Assembly: GCA_016787755.1 (NCBI GenBank)
Contig: JAEUUA010000023.1
Coordinates: forward strand, 608,613-672,612
Reading direction: 5' to 3'
Source of the DNA: Cyclobacteriaceae bacterium
GTDB lineage: Bacteria; Bacteroidota; Bacteroidia; Cytophagales; Cyclobacteriaceae
DNA length: 64,000 nt
Shown here: positions 18,944 through 28,023 of the stretch, piece by piece
How positions within the stretch are numbered: position 1 is the first letter of the stretch
Layout: each line of letters begins with the position of its first letter
Notes under the pieces: generated by a model
The model's database searches: none
Told to the model about the DNA's origin: nothing
The model's input: only the letters and a program-made list of their open reading frames with translations
Position numbers and translations under genes: made by a program

Positions 18944-21514
18944 ATGATACAGGCGTTTATTGGCAGAATTATAATTTTTTGGTTATTTCTTACATCATTT
19001 GCCTATGCCCAAGTCAAAATTAGTCCTCAATTGGCTGAAATAAATTTGATGGGTGAAGCAAGTGAAGCGACACTTACAGTGAGTGTAAGTGATACAACTT
19101 CTTTTAAAAGGAAATATAAAGGCAAACTTTCATTTGAAGGTAGTAACGTTGAAAACCGGTGCTTTTTGATTCGCTTAACTAATGACACGAAACTGGAGGA
19201 ATTGGGGGGAGATGCAAATGTTATTTTTATCGACCATCACAAGAGACCAAAGGAAGAAGGCGTATTTGATTATTTAAATTGGTCATTTAATCGTGTTACT
19301 AAGGCGCGGAATTTCTTTCCGGAAATCAATGGAGTCAACCAAAACGTATCAATTAAAGAGCAGGGCTTTGACCCACTCGATATAAATCTCTCGAACAGAA
19401 GTTTCACTACATCGGTAACACCAAGTACCATCTCGCACCATGCAACAATTATGACTACGCTCATGAGCGGTGGGGGCAATACGGCTCCCAGATCATTGGG
19501 AGTAGCCTATCAATCAAGTTTTACTTCATCAGATTTCAACAACCTTTTCCCTGATAATTCTTCCATTTTTAATGACAACAATATTCGTGTTCAAAATCAC
19601 AGTTATGGGATAGGAATTGAAAATTACTATGGGATCGAAGCTTCAGCCTATGACAAACAAATCTATGAAAACCCCACGTTGCTGCACGTTTTTTCTTCTG
19701 GCAACAGTGGGAAATCAAAGCCTTCTTCAGGCATCTATCAGAATTTAGAGTGGGCAAATCTCACGGGTAATTTTAAGCAATCAAAAAATGTTTTAGTGGT
19801 AAATGCGGTTGATACCTCTTTACTGGTTAACCCACTCAACTCACGAGGGCCCGCCTTTGACGGAAGGCTTAAGCCGGAACTTACCGCCTTTGGCTTTGGA
19901 GGAACTTCCGATGCGGCAGCGGTGGTTTCAGGAATCAGTTTACTGATTCGGCAACAGTACCTACTCAAGTATCAGAAACAGTTGGAAGCATCCATGGTAA
20001 AGGCTATTTTAATTGCATCTGCTGAGGATCTTGGCCAGGAAGGGATTGACTACTTGTATGGATATGGAAACGTAAATGCTTACAAGGCGTTAACGCTCGT
20101 TGAATCAAAGCAATTGATGTCGATCACGCTTTTGGAAAATGACCAGATTTCAATTCCAATCACTATCCCCGGTTCAGTTTCAGAGGTTAAAATTGTTACT
20201 ACATGGTCTGATCCTGCGGCTATTCCAAATTCAAGTAAAGTGCTCGTTAATGACATAGATAGTTGGTTGACGGATGGTGTAATGACTATTAATCCCTGGG
20301 TATTAAGTGGGTATCCCACGCAAGATTCCTTACGATCAAAGCCCAAACGAAAGCAGGATCATCTGAATAACACAGAGTATATAACCTTGAATAACCCCGC
20401 CCCGGGAATCTATCAGTTGGTTTTAAAATCTGGCGCGCTACAGCATGCTGAACAAAAAGTTTCCATTGCGTGGTGGTGGGATGAAGATCAGGTATTTAGT
20501 TGGGATTTTCCGGTGCTTGGCGATTTTGTTGAAGGAGGAGAAAAAAATCTACTGGTTTGGGAAGCCAAGGCAGGCCAACAAGGAGATCTGAATTTACAGA
20601 TGAATGACGGCATCTGGCAACCCATCCATTCTGGCATAGATCTGAATAAGTATTTCTATTGGATAGCGCCAGACACTCTAGCAAATGCAAGATTAAAGAT
20701 GACAATTGGGTCACTTGAATTTGTGTCAGACAAATTCATTATTAATCCAACCATTAAGATTAAATCAGCTTTTAACTGTAGTGATAGTGTTGGACTGACG
20801 TGGAATTCAATAAAAAATGCTACTGCTTATCAGCTCTATACCATGGGCTCTCAGTACCTTCAAAAAATACAAATTACGAATGATACTCTAATAGTATTGC
20901 CCCGGTCAACAAGCAATTTTTTTTCGGTGGCCCCCATCTTTTCCGAAACTCCTGGGATAAAAAGTGAAACGATTAATGCTACTCAACAGGGGGCTAATTG
21001 TTATTTGAATCTGTTTGCAGCCGAACGATTCAATAAAGAGAATGTGCGGGTTCAAATACAACTGAGTTCGCGGTATTTAGTCGATCATATTATTGTCCAC
21101 AAGATAGCGGCCGGTAGTAGAAGTATTTTTCAAAACATTGAATCAGGTAATTTATTGGATCTTGAATTTTATGACCCTGCATTAGTTGCGGGGTTGATGT
21201 CTTATCAAGCAGAAATAGTTTTTAAGAATGGGACAAATCTTTTTTCAGAGGTTATTGAAATACCCATTGAAGAGAAGAACAAGGCTATTATTTATCCCAA
21301 TCCGGTTTCAGACAGTGATTATTTAACGGTACTCTCTTCAGGAGATGGAGTTAGATTTCAAATTCTTGACGTATTCGGAAGGACGCTATTTGAAAAGGAA
21401 ATAAATATCGTAGCTGATGCTATTGATATTGTTGGTCTTCCAACTGGCATTTACTTCTACCGTCTTCTTTCCAAAGAAACCACTACTGACACAGGCCGAT
21501 TAATCAAAAACTAA
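18944..21514 (+). CDS. S8 subtilisin-like serine peptidase with type IX secretion sorting domain
   Basis: This 856-residue exported protein has a signal peptide (residues 1-22, ending in YAQ). The subtilase core has His166 (SHHATIMTTLMSGGG), Asn254 (SSGNSG) and Ser322 (GGTSDAAAVVSG). The usual catalytic Asp position reads VSIKEQGFD, with Glu139 where Asp is expected. Middle jelly-roll-like domains follow. The last ~85 residues are a Por/T9SS type A sorting domain: IIYPNPVSDSDYL, FQILDVFGRTLFEKEI and LPTGIYFYRLLSK. It should be secreted across the outer membrane and attached to the surface. The sorting domain is firm; activity is less certain because of Glu139. Confidence 0.93.
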   Translation: MIQAFIGRIIIFWLFLTSFAYAQVKISPQLAEINLMGEASEATLTVSVSDTTSFKRKYKGKLSFEGSNVENRCFLIRLTNDTKLEELGGDANVIFIDHHKRPKEEGVFDYLNWSFNRVTKARNFFPEINGVNQNVSIKEQGFDPLDINLSNRSFTTSVTPSTISHHATIMTTLMSGGGNTAPRSLGVAYQSSFTSSDFNNLFPDNSSIFNDNNIRVQNHSYGIGIENYYGIEASAYDKQIYENPTLLHVFSSGNSGKSKPSSGIYQNLEWANLTGNFKQSKNVLVVNAVDTSLLVNPLNSRGPAFDGRLKPELTAFGFGGTSDAAAVVSGISLLIRQQYLLKYQKQLEASMVKAILIASAEDLGQEGIDYLYGYGNVNAYKALTLVESKQLMSITLLENDQISIPITIPGSVSEVKIVTTWSDPAAIPNSSKVLVNDIDSWLTDGVMTINPWVLSGYPTQDSLRSKPKRKQDHLNNTEYITLNNPAPGIYQLVLKSGALQHAEQKVSIAWWWDEDQVFSWDFPVLGDFVEGGEKNLLVWEAKAGQQGDLNLQMNDGIWQPIHSGIDLNKYFYWIAPDTLANARLKMTIGSLEFVSDKFIINPTIKIKSAFNCSDSVGLTWNSIKNATAYQLYTMGSQYLQKIQITNDTLIVLPRSTSNFFSVAPIFSETPGIKSETINATQQGANCYLNLFAAERFNKENVRVQIQLSSRYLVDHIIVHKIAAGSRSIFQNIESGNLLDLEFYDPALVAGLMSYQAEIVFKNGTNLFSEVIEIPIEEKNKAIIYPNPVSDSDYLTVLSSGDGVRFQILDVFGRTLFEKEINIVADAIDIVGLPTGIYFYRLLSKETTTDTGRLIKN

Positions 21515-21534
21515 TCAGGTAGACTTATTTAGGA

Positions 21535-22506
21535 TTAGGATTGCCTGTTTATCAGGTTACGGGTAAATGCGATGAGGCTTTTCTTTTGAGAAGAATCTTT
21601 GAGGGTATCCAATTGCTTAAACCCTTTTTCAAAATAGGATTGAATTTTTTGTTCAGTAGTCTGATAAATGTTCAGCCTATTGTATAGGCTAGTGATCGCT
21701 TTTACTTTTTGTGGCTTGCTGAATTTCTTTAGAGACAGCCAGGCTTCAAGTTCCTTTTTATCCTTTCCGGTTGCTTTCTCTTTTGCTTTAATGAGCAGGT
21801 AAGTCTTTTTATTGGCTATAATATCACCACCCACTTGCTTTCCAAACTTTGCCTTATCCGCATATACATCCAGCAAATCATCTTTTAATTGAAAGCCAAT
21901 GCCGATGTTGATCCCAAATTCTTTTAAAGCTTTTCTTTCACGTACAGGAGCCTTTGCAAGTAATGCTCCCAACTCTAAACTAAAACCCAGCAACACGGCA
22001 GTCTTGAGTTTGATCATTTCAAGGTATTGCTGTTCAGTTACATGGGGCATTGATTCAAATTCCATGTCCCATTGTTGGCCTTCGCACACTTCAGTAGCGC
22101 ATTGATTAAGTGCTTTCAAAACCTCTTTTAGTAATTTCCCCTCGATATCAAGAAACTGATCATACACTTTAATCTGCATTACATCTCCCGAAAGGATAGC
22201 AGTATTCGTATTCCATTTTTCATGAACGGTTGGCTTCCCTCTTCGCAAAGGAGCTTTGTCCATGATATCATCATGCAACAAAGTGAAATTATGAAAGACT
22301 TCTACAGCAGTAGCATACTTAACTATCTTTTTAGAATCGGCTTCATAAAGTGAATAGGACAGCATGGCTAGCAGTGGACGTAATCTCTTACCCCCTAAGC
22401 CCATGATATAATGAATAGGATCATACAAAGATTTTGGGCTGGAGCCAAATCGTTGCTTTCTTATTTCCTGCTCAATAGAGCTGAGCATAGACGTAACTGA
22501 ATTCAT
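21535..22506 (-). CDS. Polyprenyl diphosphate synthase
   Basis: The 323-residue enzyme has both aspartate-rich motifs of trans-prenyltransferases: LLHDDIMDKAPLRRG (DDIMD at 79-83) and FQLKDDLLDVYAD (209-213). GGKRLRP and GDVMQIKVYD support the assignment. It condenses isopentenyl diphosphate onto an allylic primer; the product chain length (geranylgeranyl or longer) cannot be read from sequence alone. It follows RNase R at 11 bases on the same strand and is the last gene of a minus-strand group. Confidence 0.93.
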   Translation of the reverse strand: MNSVTSMLSSIEQEIRKQRFGSSPKSLYDPIHYIMGLGGKRLRPLLAMLSYSLYEADSKKIVKYATAVEVFHNFTLLHDDIMDKAPLRRGKPTVHEKWNTNTAILSGDVMQIKVYDQFLDIEGKLLKEVLKALNQCATEVCEGQQWDMEFESMPHVTEQQYLEMIKLKTAVLLGFSLELGALLAKAPVRERKALKEFGINIGIGFQLKDDLLDVYADKAKFGKQVGGDIIANKKTYLLIKAKEKATGKDKKELEAWLSLKKFSKPQKVKAITSLYNRLNIYQTTEQKIQSYFEKGFKQLDTLKDSSQKKSLIAFTRNLINRQS

Positions 22507-22516
22507 CGAATATTAA

Positions 22517-24661
22517 TTATTCAAACGTTAAATCTATCATTCTTCTGTCAATATCCGTTTTCTTAATCCTGACTTTTACTTTATCACCCAAGCGGTAGAT
22601 ATTCTTTCTTCTACGACCAATCACGCGGTAATTCTTTTCATCGTATTCGTAAAAATCATCCTTCAAGTCGGCAAGCCTTGCCATGCCCTCGCATTTGGTC
22701 TCTACAATCTCAACAAAAATTCCAAAATCAGTAACTCCGGTTATGATGCCATCAAACACTTTGTTTTCGGCCAGGCTCATAAACTCTACTTGTTTGTACT
22801 TGATGGACGCACGCTCAGCATCAGCTGCTCGCTTCTCGCGTTCAGAAGAATGAAGGCATTTTTCTTCGTAGTCTTTTCTGTTTACAGATTTTCCGTTATC
22901 CAGATAATGTTGAAGCAACCGATGCACCATCATGTCGGGATATCTTCGGATGGGTGATGTAAAGTGGGTATAGTGATCAAACGCTAATCCAAAATGACCC
23001 TTTGCTTCCGTTGTGTATTTGGCTTTTGCCATGGCGCGCACAGCCAATGACTGCAACACGTTTTGTTCTGGTTTACCTTCTATATCGTCCATCAATTTGT
23101 TTAGCGATGCCGAAACATTAGTTGCTTCAACTTGTAATTGATGGCCAAACTGTTTAGCAAATTGAGAGAAGTCTGCCAGTTTTTCTTCGTTAGGCAAATC
23201 GTGCGTGCGATACACAAACGTATTTTTCTCTTCCCCTTTTTTCATTTTAAAGATATAGGTTGCTACAGATCTGTTAGCCAGCAACATAAATTCTTCAATT
23301 AATTTATGGGCATCCTTGCGCACTTTTGGCACCACTTCCAATGGCTTTCCCTTTTCGTCCAACCTGAATTTTACTTCCGTTGTTTCAAAATTCACAGCTC
23401 CTTTTTTGAATCGTTCCTTACGCAGAATGTGATGCAGGGAGTTTAGAATTTTTAGTTCTTCCGCAAACTTGCCTTCACCATTTTCAATTACTTCCTGTGC
23501 TTGTTCATAACTAAACCGATGATCGGAATGAATCACCGTACGCCCAAACCATTCTTTCAACACTTTCCCTTTTTCATCCATTTCAAAGACTGCCGCAAAC
23601 GTAAGTTTATCTTCATTTGGTCTGAGTGAACACAATGCATTGGAAAGCCTTTCGGGTAACATGGGCACTGTACGGTCTACCAGATATACTGAGGTTGCGC
23701 GATCATAGGCATCATTATCCAATTGTGTTCCAGGGATCACGTAATGGGTTACATCGGCAATGTGAACTCCAATTTCGTAGCGACCATTCTCAAGTTTTCT
23801 AAACGAGATAGCATCATCAAAATCTTTGGCGTCTTCTGGGTCAATGGTAAATGTAAGTACATCACGAAAGTCCCAACGCTTTTTAATTTCATCTTTAGTA
23901 ATGTCTTCAGCAATTTTTTCTGATTCGGCCAGCACATTTTCTGGAAAGCGGAATGGTAAATCAAATTCGGCCATGATCGAATGAATCTCAGCTTCGTTTT
24001 CACCGGTCTTTCCTAAAATCTCAATTACCTTACCTTCCGGACTTTTATCGCCCTCAGCCCATTTCACAACTTCAAATAACACTTTGTCATTGGTTGTTGC
24101 CCCCGCCAGATTTTCCGGATAGATGAAAAAATCCTGATATATTTTTTTAAAATCGGGAACTACAAACCCAAAATTTCTGGATAGTTCAATTCTTCCTACA
24201 AAGCGATTGCGACCTCTTTTAATGATCTCGGTAACTTTTCCTTCCGGGTTATCACCACTTTTTTTCTTTGAAACAGAAACGGCTACCGTATCTCCATGCA
24301 TAGCCGAACCCAGATCAGAAGTACGAACATAAATATCTTTCATGCCCTCTTGTCCTGTAACAACATACGCAAAGCGAATGTTTACATGATCTACTATCCC
24401 CGTAAGCGATTGAGAAGATCGAGTAATTTTGTAATAGTCATTACTCAACTGCTCTATTTTTCCTTCTAATACCAGGGCATCTAACAATTTATAGAGTTCT
24501 TCAATTAATAATTTTTTCTTTAGCCCCAGTTTTTTAACCAACTGTTGCGCACCGTACGCTTTTCCGGTTTCTTCCAAAAAGGTTATTAATGCAGAATACA
24601 TTCCGCCTTTTTCCTTTTTGTTTTTTCTGTCTTTCTTTTCTTTAAATTTCTTCTTACTCAT
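22517..24661 (-). CDS. rnr: Ribonuclease R
   Basis: This is a 3'-5' exoribonuclease of the RNR family, about 714 residues from the preferred ATG at 24661. It has a basic N-terminus (MSKKKFKEKKDRKNKKEKGG), a winged-helix-like start, OB/cold-shock RNA-binding domains, the RNB catalytic domain and a C-terminal S1 domain (VFDGIITGVTDFGIFVEIVE). The RNB active-site stretch is TIDPEDAKDFDDAISF, and HFTSPIRRYPDMMVHRLL is another family signature. A GTG at 24682 would extend it by 7 residues into a repeat and is not preferred. Confidence 0.95.
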   Translation of the reverse strand: MSKKKFKEKKDRKNKKEKGGMYSALITFLEETGKAYGAQQLVKKLGLKKKLLIEELYKLLDALVLEGKIEQLSNDYYKITRSSQSLTGIVDHVNIRFAYVVTGQEGMKDIYVRTSDLGSAMHGDTVAVSVSKKKSGDNPEGKVTEIIKRGRNRFVGRIELSRNFGFVVPDFKKIYQDFFIYPENLAGATTNDKVLFEVVKWAEGDKSPEGKVIEILGKTGENEAEIHSIMAEFDLPFRFPENVLAESEKIAEDITKDEIKKRWDFRDVLTFTIDPEDAKDFDDAISFRKLENGRYEIGVHIADVTHYVIPGTQLDNDAYDRATSVYLVDRTVPMLPERLSNALCSLRPNEDKLTFAAVFEMDEKGKVLKEWFGRTVIHSDHRFSYEQAQEVIENGEGKFAEELKILNSLHHILRKERFKKGAVNFETTEVKFRLDEKGKPLEVVPKVRKDAHKLIEEFMLLANRSVATYIFKMKKGEEKNTFVYRTHDLPNEEKLADFSQFAKQFGHQLQVEATNVSASLNKLMDDIEGKPEQNVLQSLAVRAMAKAKYTTEAKGHFGLAFDHYTHFTSPIRRYPDMMVHRLLQHYLDNGKSVNRKDYEEKCLHSSEREKRAADAERASIKYKQVEFMSLAENKVFDGIITGVTDFGIFVEIVETKCEGMARLADLKDDFYEYDEKNYRVIGRRRKNIYRLGDKVKVRIKKTDIDRRMIDLTFE

Positions 24662-24668
24662 ATTTTTT

Positions 24669-24698
24669 ACCACAGAGTTCACAGAGGCTTCACGGAGA
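24669..24698. repeat. Left flanking repeat of the GxxExxY module (ACCACAGAG type)
   Basis: The sequence ACCACAGAGTTCACAGAGG lies just past the 3' end of the GxxExxY gene. Its counterpart CTCTGTGCCTCTGTGGT occurs in inverted orientation upstream of that gene (25091-25107), so the module is bounded by imperfect inverted repeats built from a CACAGAG core. The core occurs at least twice in each arm. Confidence 0.75.
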
Positions 24699-24705
24699 AT
24701 TTGAT

Positions 24706-25083
24706 TTAATATCCGTTAACGACTCTCTTTACTCCGTCTTTAAGTTTCACAACATTAAAATTTATTAATAGCCCAAATCTGTTTTCGGAAAGTTTAAGGT
24801 AGGTTAATACTTGGGCTAGATGTATGTCGGTAAGAGATTCTACCGATTTCACTTCGACAACCACTCTGTGCTCAATTAAAAAGTCCATTCTGTAGCCGCA
24901 ATCTAACTTTACTTCTTCATATACTAATGGAAGAGCTTTCTCTTTTTCTACATGCAAGCCAGATTTAACTAATTCATAATACAAACAAGTTTGGTAGGCT
25001 GACTCCAAAAGTCCGGGACCAAGCACCTTATGTACTTTGATGGCACAACCAATAATTTTATCTGTTATTTCATTGGTTTCCAT
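24706..25083 (-). CDS. GxxExxY protein (PD-(D/E)xK-like)
   Basis: The 125-residue protein carries the name-giving motif in KVLGPGLLESAYQTCLYYEL (Gly-Leu-Leu-Glu-Ser-Ala-Tyr). It also has nuclease-like CGYRMDFLIEHRVVVEVKSV, where D and ExK fit a PD-(D/E)xK fold, followed by HLAQVLTYLKL. Length and motif match the GxxExxY family, found scattered through bacterial genomes in repeat-flanked positions, as here. The function is not established; a nuclease role is inference from the core motif. It has no functional link to the adjacent rnr or exonuclease genes and looks like an insert between them. Confidence 0.93.
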   Translation of the reverse strand: METNEITDKIIGCAIKVHKVLGPGLLESAYQTCLYYELVKSGLHVEKEKALPLVYEEVKLDCGYRMDFLIEHRVVVEVKSVESLTDIHLAQVLTYLKLSENRFGLLINFNVVKLKDGVKRVVNGY

Positions 25084-25090
25084 CTGTATT

Positions 25091-25110
25091 CTCTGTGCCT
25101 CTGTGGTTAA
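25091..25110. repeat. Right flanking repeat of the GxxExxY module (CTCTGTGGT type)
   Basis: CTCTGTGCCTCTGTGGTTAA sits just upstream of the GxxExxY start, in inverted orientation to the left flank at 24669. Only a few bases separate it from the stop of the exonuclease gene at 25114. Confidence 0.75.
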
Positions 25111-25113
25111 CTT

Positions 25114-25827
25114 TTATGCGGAGAGAATATTATATTCGGCCACCAAAGCCATTCCCTTAAACTTTAGGTAGAGTTGCGCGATAGCCAACACATCGCCAAC
25201 ACAGTATTCCGCTATTTTTTTAAGGTCTCCCTCCTGATAATATACCTTGCTCACCATAGAACCGTCCATTACCCCTTTGCTGGTAGGAATGTTGAAAATA
25301 GTTGCGAGTAGGTCAAGTGAGGTGTAGTGTTTATAATCTCCAAACTTCCAGAGTTCGAGTGTGTCCAGGTGGTTTATTTCCCACGGTTTTTTGCCAGACA
25401 TGTTTAAAACCGTAGGAAGTTGAATTCCGTTCACGAGCATTCTTCGGCACATGTAGGGAAAGTCAAATTCTTTACCGTTGTGCGCACAAAGCCGGACAGC
25501 TGGCCCCATCTTTTCGACCGTTTCCCGAAACTCAGATAAAAGTTTGGTCTCATCATGATCAGCAAAGTATTTGGTACGAATGCCTAATTCTCCATTTTCT
25601 CCCTCGGAGTATTTGCCAATTGCGATTACTACAATTTTTCCGAACTCAGCATAAATGCCAGCTTTTTCATGAAAGAGATCTTCATCGGTTTGCCCAACCT
25701 CCCGCTTAAAAAAATTAGACTTACGCGCCCATTGTGCTTTAAGTCGTTCGCTTAGCTGACTGTAGTTATTAACACAACCAACCGTTTCAATATCTAAGAA
25801 AAGGATGTCTTTGAGATCAGCATTCAT
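25114..25827 (-). CDS. DEDDy 3'-5' exonuclease, PolB-type
   Basis: The 237-residue protein is a ribonuclease H-fold exonuclease. Motif I is ILFLDIETVG (Asp12, Glu14), motif II is LCAHNGKEFDFPYMCRRML, and motif III is the EYCVGDVLAIAQLYL region. It resembles the proofreading-exonuclease-like proteins of the PolB family (PF10108), which occur as standalone genes in Bacteroidota. It probably trims DNA or RNA 3' ends; the substrate is not known. It is on the same strand as its upstream neighbour, from which it is separated by 36 bases. Confidence 0.85.
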   Translation of the reverse strand: MNADLKDILFLDIETVGCVNNYSQLSERLKAQWARKSNFFKREVGQTDEDLFHEKAGIYAEFGKIVVIAIGKYSEGENGELGIRTKYFADHDETKLLSEFRETVEKMGPAVRLCAHNGKEFDFPYMCRRMLVNGIQLPTVLNMSGKKPWEINHLDTLELWKFGDYKHYTSLDLLATIFNIPTSKGVMDGSMVSKVYYQEGDLKKIAEYCVGDVLAIAQLYLKFKGMALVAEYNILSA

Positions 25828-25863
25828 ATCAGAATATTATTTATAGAATAAGAGCCATAAGCC

Positions 25864-26268
25864 TTAGGAATGAAGCACTCCCTCCATCTCAAGTTCTTTA
25901 ATAAAGATCAGATTGTTTTCGCAAATGGAATCCGGAACGAAAATAAATCTACGATCATAGATTTGATTGCCTATATAATAACTTACCCAGTATTCGTTGT
26001 TCAAGTGAAATATTTTTGGATCTATCGACTCCACAACTGCAGTAGTATTGGCTGGAACCGTTTCTAAGAAATGACGTAACGTGGAAGTGCGTTGTGGTTC
26101 CCCTGCATTTTCGCCATAGCCTTTACTGGCTACAATTGTATTTTCTAACGGAAATTCATTGTTATTAATCAAATGAACTCGCCATTCGTCTTGATTTAAC
26201 AAGTTCTTTTCACGAGCTACTGCAACCGTTACATTCATTACTTCCGGAATAAGGATATCTTTCTTCAT
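25864..26268 (-). CDS. Conserved protein of unknown function
   Basis: A 134-residue protein without signal peptide. It looks like a beta-rich domain (EWRVHLINNNEFPLENTIVA, YWVSYYIGNQIYDRRFIFV) of the kind found in small cytoplasmic Bacteroidota proteins. No catalytic motif is recognised. Its start abuts the stop of the GH113-like gene without any spacer, so the two are probably translated from one mRNA. Confidence 0.7.
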   Translation of the reverse strand: MKKDILIPEVMNVTVAVAREKNLLNQDEWRVHLINNNEFPLENTIVASKGYGENAGEPQRTSTLRHFLETVPANTTAVVESIDPKIFHLNNEYWVSYYIGNQIYDRRFIFVPDSICENNLIFIKELEMEGVLHS

Positions 26269-27306
26269 CTACCTGGCAAAATTTTCTTTCATAATTTTTT
26301 CAGCTGGTTTTCCTTGTGGGGTAAAATCAGTCTCTGCTGATCGTCTTGTTCCATGAGGATACCATTTCCAAAAGTAAACACCTGCCAACCAATTTTTACT
26401 CCAGGCTGCATTAAAAAAAGCCTGATAACATAAAGCCTGAGTTTCCTCAGATACAGGAACCTCTTTCATATCACGAGGCCAGGTCCAGGGCTCAATGGCT
26501 GCTTGTACATCACTTCGGTAACCAATCTCGGTAAATACAACCGGTTTATTGTATTTTTTATGTACCCGTTCAATGGCTAATAACGGAGCGTTCCAGTTTT
26601 TTGTTAATTCTTCAAGTGAAGCATCACGTTTAGTTGATAGCGAAAAGTATGCTTGTATACCGATGTAGTCCAAGGCATCCCAAAATTTGATCTGCTCAAA
26701 CTCTTTGTGAAAATTAGCCGCGTAAATTAATTTACCAGAATAGATGGATCTGATTTTTGAAATTACAAGGCGCCACTCTTCTTCATGGATAGTAGTTTTT
26801 TGTAATTCGGTGCCAATGCAGAATGCTTCAATTTTATTCTTTTCGGCCAGTCCTGCATAATGAAGAATAAATGCCTCATAGTTCGAAAACCAATTTTGCC
26901 AAGCGGTGTCACTTTTCATTTTAATATCTCCCGGCCATCCATTACGCACCCACAAATGCGGCTTAAGAAGGGTTTTGACTCCCGACTTGTTAGCGATTTC
27001 AGTTGTTAGCGAAATGCCACGGTCCGATTCGCCCCACCAAATTCTATCTGATGAAAAATTAGTGCCTATAAAAGAAGTTGACGCATCCTGTTGCCAACCG
27101 AAGGGTGTTTGTGAAATCCAGTTCACGTTACACATTAAGAGGGCATCAATTTGTTTTTGAGTAATTTCCTCGCGCCCGGCTACCCAACACACCCCTTTGT
27201 GTTTATCTATAGAAAGTATGGATTGAGACTCTACGGCAACACAAGCCTGAAGTATTAAACTTGCTGAAGTAAAAAAATAATGAAAAAATGATAGGGCCTT
27301 TATCAC
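26269..27306 (-). CDS. GH113-like glycoside hydrolase
   Basis: This 345-residue protein has a hydrophobic N-terminus (FHYFFTSASLILQACVAV), probably an export signal with a possible lipobox around Cys22. The fold reads as a TIM barrel. The likely acid/base is Glu167 in FCIGTELQK and the likely nucleophile is Glu260 in PVVFTEIGYRS, the arrangement found in family GH113 (beta-mannanase-like). Other barrel motifs are KPHLWVRNGWPG and DYIGIQAY. The substrate may be a mannan or a related beta-linked glycan, which is inference. Confidence 0.78.
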   Translation of the reverse strand: MIKALSFFHYFFTSASLILQACVAVESQSILSIDKHKGVCWVAGREEITQKQIDALLMCNVNWISQTPFGWQQDASTSFIGTNFSSDRIWWGESDRGISLTTEIANKSGVKTLLKPHLWVRNGWPGDIKMKSDTAWQNWFSNYEAFILHYAGLAEKNKIEAFCIGTELQKTTIHEEEWRLVISKIRSIYSGKLIYAANFHKEFEQIKFWDALDYIGIQAYFSLSTKRDASLEELTKNWNAPLLAIERVHKKYNKPVVFTEIGYRSDVQAAIEPWTWPRDMKEVPVSEETQALCYQAFFNAAWSKNWLAGVYFWKWYPHGTRRSAETDFTPQGKPAEKIMKENFAR

Positions 27307-27309
27307 AAC

Positions 27310-28023
27310 CTAATTTACGATTTCCATTTCAAAAAGATTGGCCAGTTTATCTTTCAATATAGATTTGACTAATTGAAAATCCTGAGCACTGCCTTTTTCT
27401 TGTTCCAATGAGGTTACTGTTTTGCCTTGAATACCACAAGGGACGATATAATCAAAATATTCAAGGCTACTATTCACATTAAAGGCAAGACCATGAAGGG
27501 TTACCCACCGGCTTGTTTTCACACCCAGTGCACATATTTTACGTGCTTTTGTTTCGTGTTCACTATCCAGCCATACACCTGTGAGTCCTTTTATTCTTCC
27601 TGCCTTGATATCGAATTCCTGCAATGTCTGAATGACAGATTCTTCCAGCAAGCGCATGTATTGATGGATGTCGGTGAAAAAATTTTCCAGATCGATCACG
27701 GGATAGACCACCAATTGCCCAGGGCCATGATAGGTTATATCTCCGCCTCTGTTTGTGTGATAGTAGGTTGCTTCAATGGTGTGAAGAGCTTCTTTTTTTA
27801 TTAGAAGGTTTTGTTCTTCGCCACTTTTGCCCAACGTAAATACATGCGGATGTTCACAAAAAAATAAATAGTTATTGGTGGGGAGTTGAGAGTTGTTGGC
27901 TCTGTTTTCAGTCTTAATGTCAAGAATAGATTGAAACAGATTGGTCTGGTAATCCCAGGCTTTTTTGTAATCAATTAAACCGAGGTCAAGGAATTTTGTT
28001 TTTCTATTGCGGATTTCGTTCAC
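27310..28023 (-). CDS. lipB: Octanoyltransferase LipB
   Basis: The 237-residue protein carries the LipB signatures FFCEHPHVFTLGKSG, RGGDITYHGPGQLVVYPVID, KICALGVKTSRWVTLHGLAF and IVPCGI. The catalytic pair is Lys162 (RKICALG) and Cys196 (PCG), so it is expected to be active. It moves octanoyl groups from acyl carrier protein to lipoate-dependent proteins, the first step of lipoate synthesis. Its start overlaps the stop of the upstream isomerase gene by 4 bases (ATGA), a sign of translational coupling. LipA is not in the window. Confidence 0.96.
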   Translation of the reverse strand: MNEIRNRKTKFLDLGLIDYKKAWDYQTNLFQSILDIKTENRANNSQLPTNNYLFFCEHPHVFTLGKSGEEQNLLIKKEALHTIEATYYHTNRGGDITYHGPGQLVVYPVIDLENFFTDIHQYMRLLEESVIQTLQEFDIKAGRIKGLTGVWLDSEHETKARKICALGVKTSRWVTLHGLAFNVNSSLEYFDYIVPCGIQGKTVTSLEQEKGSAQDFQLVKSILKDKLANLFEMEIVN

